Positions 62,437-64,000 of a stretch of 64,000 nucleotides of DNA are shown here, piece by piece. Within the stretch, counting starts at the first letter, position 1, and every line of letters begins with the position of its first letter. The notes below the pieces were generated by a model that saw nothing but the letters and a program-made list of their open reading frames with translations, ran no database searches and was not told where the DNA came from. Location of the stretch: the NCBI GenBank assembly GCA_040219355.1, contig JAVJSN010000007.1:1-64000 (forward strand), written 5' to 3'. The position numbers were made by a program, and so were the translations under genes. Origin of the DNA: MH13 sp040219355. Lineage in GTDB: Bacteria; Pseudomonadota; Alphaproteobacteria; Rhizobiales; MH13.

Positions 62437-62850
62437 ATGGATCGGTTCACTGGCGGTTGCCTGTGTGGCGAGGTTAGACTTGAGGCGCTGGGACAACCCG
62501 ATCGCGTTGGGCTTTGCCACTGCCTGGACTGCCGAAAGCACCATGGTGCTTTGTTTTACGCTGCTGCGGTTTTTTCAAAAGACGCGGTGACCATCAAAGG
62601 TGAAACGCGCGACTATGAAGGGCGGTTCTTTTGCCCGCACTGCGGTTCATCTGTTTTCGCCCGAACTGATGATGAGATCGAAGTGCATCTGGGATGTCTT
62701 GATGCCCCTGATCAGTTGAAGCCAACTTACGAGATTTGGGCCGTTCGGCGTGAGGCTTGGCTGCCGGAGTTTCCCGACGTGAAACGATATCAGTACGGCC
62801 GTGACGACGCTGATCGCCGCGATGAGCAAGCCGCTGGCCGGCTCGATTAA
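62437..62850 (+). CDS. GFA (glutathione-dependent formaldehyde-activating enzyme-like) family protein
   Basis: A 137-residue zinc protein of the GFA/CENP-V fold. The cysteines are GGCLCGEVRL, CHCLDCRKHHGALF and FCPHCGSSVF. These members share the metal sites with Gfa (S-hydroxymethylglutathione synthase), but most bacterial members have no tested activity. AGGAGAAACATC is in front of the ATG. Its TAA overlaps the stop of the converging DUF2927 gene. Confidence 0.9.
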   Translation: MDRFTGGCLCGEVRLEALGQPDRVGLCHCLDCRKHHGALFYAAAVFSKDAVTIKGETRDYEGRFFCPHCGSSVFARTDDEIEVHLGCLDAPDQLKPTYEIWAVRREAWLPEFPDVKRYQYGRDDADRRDEQAAGRLD

Positions 62851-63584
62851 CGCAGCCAGCTGTGCACATCGGCAAGCACCGAGGGCAGCACCAAGTTCAC
62901 ATCATCACGGCTCATGCCTGGCAATATCCGCGGGTGATACAGCATGTTCAGCACATAGCGATCATGCAGCATGAAACGCGTATGCCGAGACTGATCATTG
63001 AAGACGCTAGCGGTAAGGGTCGGATCATCGTTCAGCGGCCCAAGGCCTTGCAGAACTTCTTCCACCAAGCAGCGGTTAAACAGAAAGTCGCCTTCGTTCG
63101 AAACGATCACGGCCTGCGCGCGGCTGATGCCGCCGCTGCCGGTAAGCACGCGCACCATGCATCGCCCTCGCACATGCGCGCGCGACGATCTGTAAACATC
63201 CTCCCGGATGACCTGAGCATAATCTGCGCGGTCAACCACATAGACAGTAAAGTTAGCGTTCAGCGGATCATCGATCACTTGCAAGTCCAAGCCGCGCACG
63301 GCGTCGTTTACCGAACTGACGAACTGCTCCACCGCCAGGCGTCGATCTGCCCGCGAGCGGTGATCAATATACAGCCGCACCGGTTCGACGAATTTTTTGA
63401 CAACGCTCGCGCCGCGGCTGCTTGCCTCGTATTCAAGGCCGAAGACGGTCCGAAAAAAACCATCAGCCAGCGCCGCATCTGAAAAGCCACTCTGAGCTTG
63501 AGAAGCGTGTGAACCAAGCACCAGCATCACGGCTACAGCGATAGCTCGGCCCAACGAGGATTGGAGGAAAAAACTGAAGAGCAT
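62847..63584 (-). CDS. DUF2927 family exported protein
   Basis: A 245-residue secreted protein with a Sec signal (AVAVMLVLGSHASQAQ). The mature part has the DUF2927 features: FFRTVFGLEYEASSRGASVV, VVDRADYAQVIREDVY, RGRCMVRVLTG, DFLFNRCLVEEVLQGLGPLN and SVFNDQSRHTRFMLHDRYVL. The RCLVEE...LGPLND and FMLHDRY segments resemble zinc-metalloprotease-like folds, but a catalytic His-Glu-x-x-His is not seen. Function unknown. Confidence 0.85.
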   Translation of the reverse strand: MLFSFFLQSSLGRAIAVAVMLVLGSHASQAQSGFSDAALADGFFRTVFGLEYEASSRGASVVKKFVEPVRLYIDHRSRADRRLAVEQFVSSVNDAVRGLDLQVIDDPLNANFTVYVVDRADYAQVIREDVYRSSRAHVRGRCMVRVLTGSGGISRAQAVIVSNEGDFLFNRCLVEEVLQGLGPLNDDPTLTASVFNDQSRHTRFMLHDRYVLNMLYHPRILPGMSRDDVNLVLPSVLADVHSWLR

Positions 63585-63755
63585 AAGGCGTGATAAGCTT
63601 TGGTTTGCGACAGCCTTTCATGGCGTGCCCAAGCGTTTTCAGCAAGTGAGGCGATGGTTGCGTTATTTCGTGCAATTACTGACGCTCGCCAACATCTTTT
63701 TAACACTCGCTCGTCTAGGTTGTGCGTCGGTGAGGCCGCGTAAAGGGTTGGGTAC

Positions 63756-64000
63756 ATGGCGCAAGCACAGCGCAAAGCATTTCGCATTGAAGCATCAATG
63801 AATGGGCAAACTGTTGGCAGGGTGACCGGCGGACATTCCAGGGCTGTTGGTCAATCAACGCCAACATCGATTGTTGGTGGTGATGCGGCAACCATCCTTC
63901 ACGCCATTGCCGAGCTGAAGTCTATGATCGAGCCTGCCGAGCAGCTCGACCAGGCCAAGATCGATAGTTTCCACAAGGAGATGGCCGAGGTAAAGCGGCT
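63756..64000 (+). CDS. CheZ-like chemotaxis protein, N-terminal part
   Basis: The frame starts at 63756 (MAQAQRKAFRIEASMNGQTV) and runs off the right edge after 81 codons. The segment AATILHAIAELKSMIEPAEQ, followed by a charged coiled coil (FHKEMAEVKR), looks like the small CheZ-like proteins found in alphaproteobacteria. The identification is tentative because the catalytic part is outside. It diverges from the DUF2927 gene by about 170 bp. Confidence 0.45.
   Translation, partial: MAQAQRKAFRIEASMNGQTVGRVTGGHSRAVGQSTPTSIVGGDAATILHAIAELKSMIEPAEQLDQAKIDSFHKEMAEVKR

Overview
The window reads as chromosomal DNA from a moderately GC-rich, probably marine, alphaproteobacterium, most likely a member of the Hyphomicrobiales. 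The signs are a PdhS/PleC-like DivK-family histidine kinase, a tRNA-His with no G-1 and an A73 discriminator (a peculiarity of alphaproteobacteria), paired phasins behind a PhaR-like operator, a fused TAXI-TRAP permease, and several small families typical of this class (DUF2927, DUF6356, GFA, CheZ-like). No genus can be named from sequence reading alone. There is no phage, CRISPR array or rRNA operon.

Layout. 1-2.2 kb: the edge of an IS3-like element that has cut off the C-terminus of an efflux adaptor, a small exported protein, and a divergent TetR regulator with palindromic operators. 2.4-6.9 kb: an orphan TadG-like vWA protein, a GlxA/AraC regulator divergent from an MFS transporter across a shared inverted repeat, and a scar made of two broken gene pieces. 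7-9.3 kb: a PAS-PAS-GGDEF-EAL protein. 9.5-20.3 kb: a large polyamine locus. A minus-strand operon (glutamine-synthetase-like ligase, class III aminotransferase, FAD amine oxidase) diverges from a plus-strand group (second ligase, PotF, PotG, PotH, SpeB-like ureohydrolase, PotI). The 232-bp space between them carries three 34-bp tandem repeats that look like a cooperative operator. 20.3-26.7 kb: AsmA, a Fe(III) permease, a MAPEG protein with an ArsR-SRPBCC regulator, and a Fe(III) binding protein, with no ATPase in view. 26.9-32.9 kb: an alpha/beta hydrolase, the 1189-residue PdhS-like kinase and two phasins. 33-39 kb: tRNA-His, a TAXI-TRAP transporter with a universal stress protein, and a second aminotransferase. 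39.2-49.7 kb: pyruvate carboxylase-azlC-azlD, an APH-kinase fusion, an acyl-CoA-ligase/GNAT fusion, an HD nucleotidase coupled to an unknown Cys-motif protein. 49.8-58.8 kb: a DUF3047 Tat protein, a 40-residue orphan peptide, and a 2-hydroxyacid oxidation region (LldD, FadR-type regulator, cytochrome c, LysR, glcDEF). 58.8-64 kb: small housekeeping genes (Lrp, DUF6356, class II GATase, HugZ-like, L,D-transpeptidase, GFA, DUF2927) and the start of a CheZ-like gene.

How it fits together: the cell imports polyamines (PotFGHI), may make putrescine from agmatine (SpeB-like), and degrades it by gamma-glutamylation and/or transamination. It oxidises lactate and glycolate and refills the TCA cycle with pyruvate carboxylase. 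It stores carbon as PHA. The most rewarding unexplained signals are the 34-bp repeats in the divergent ligase promoter, the ureohydrolase embedded between potH and potI, the 40-residue orphan gene, the tRNA-His identity elements, and the long alanine/acid-rich region of the PdhS-like kinase.
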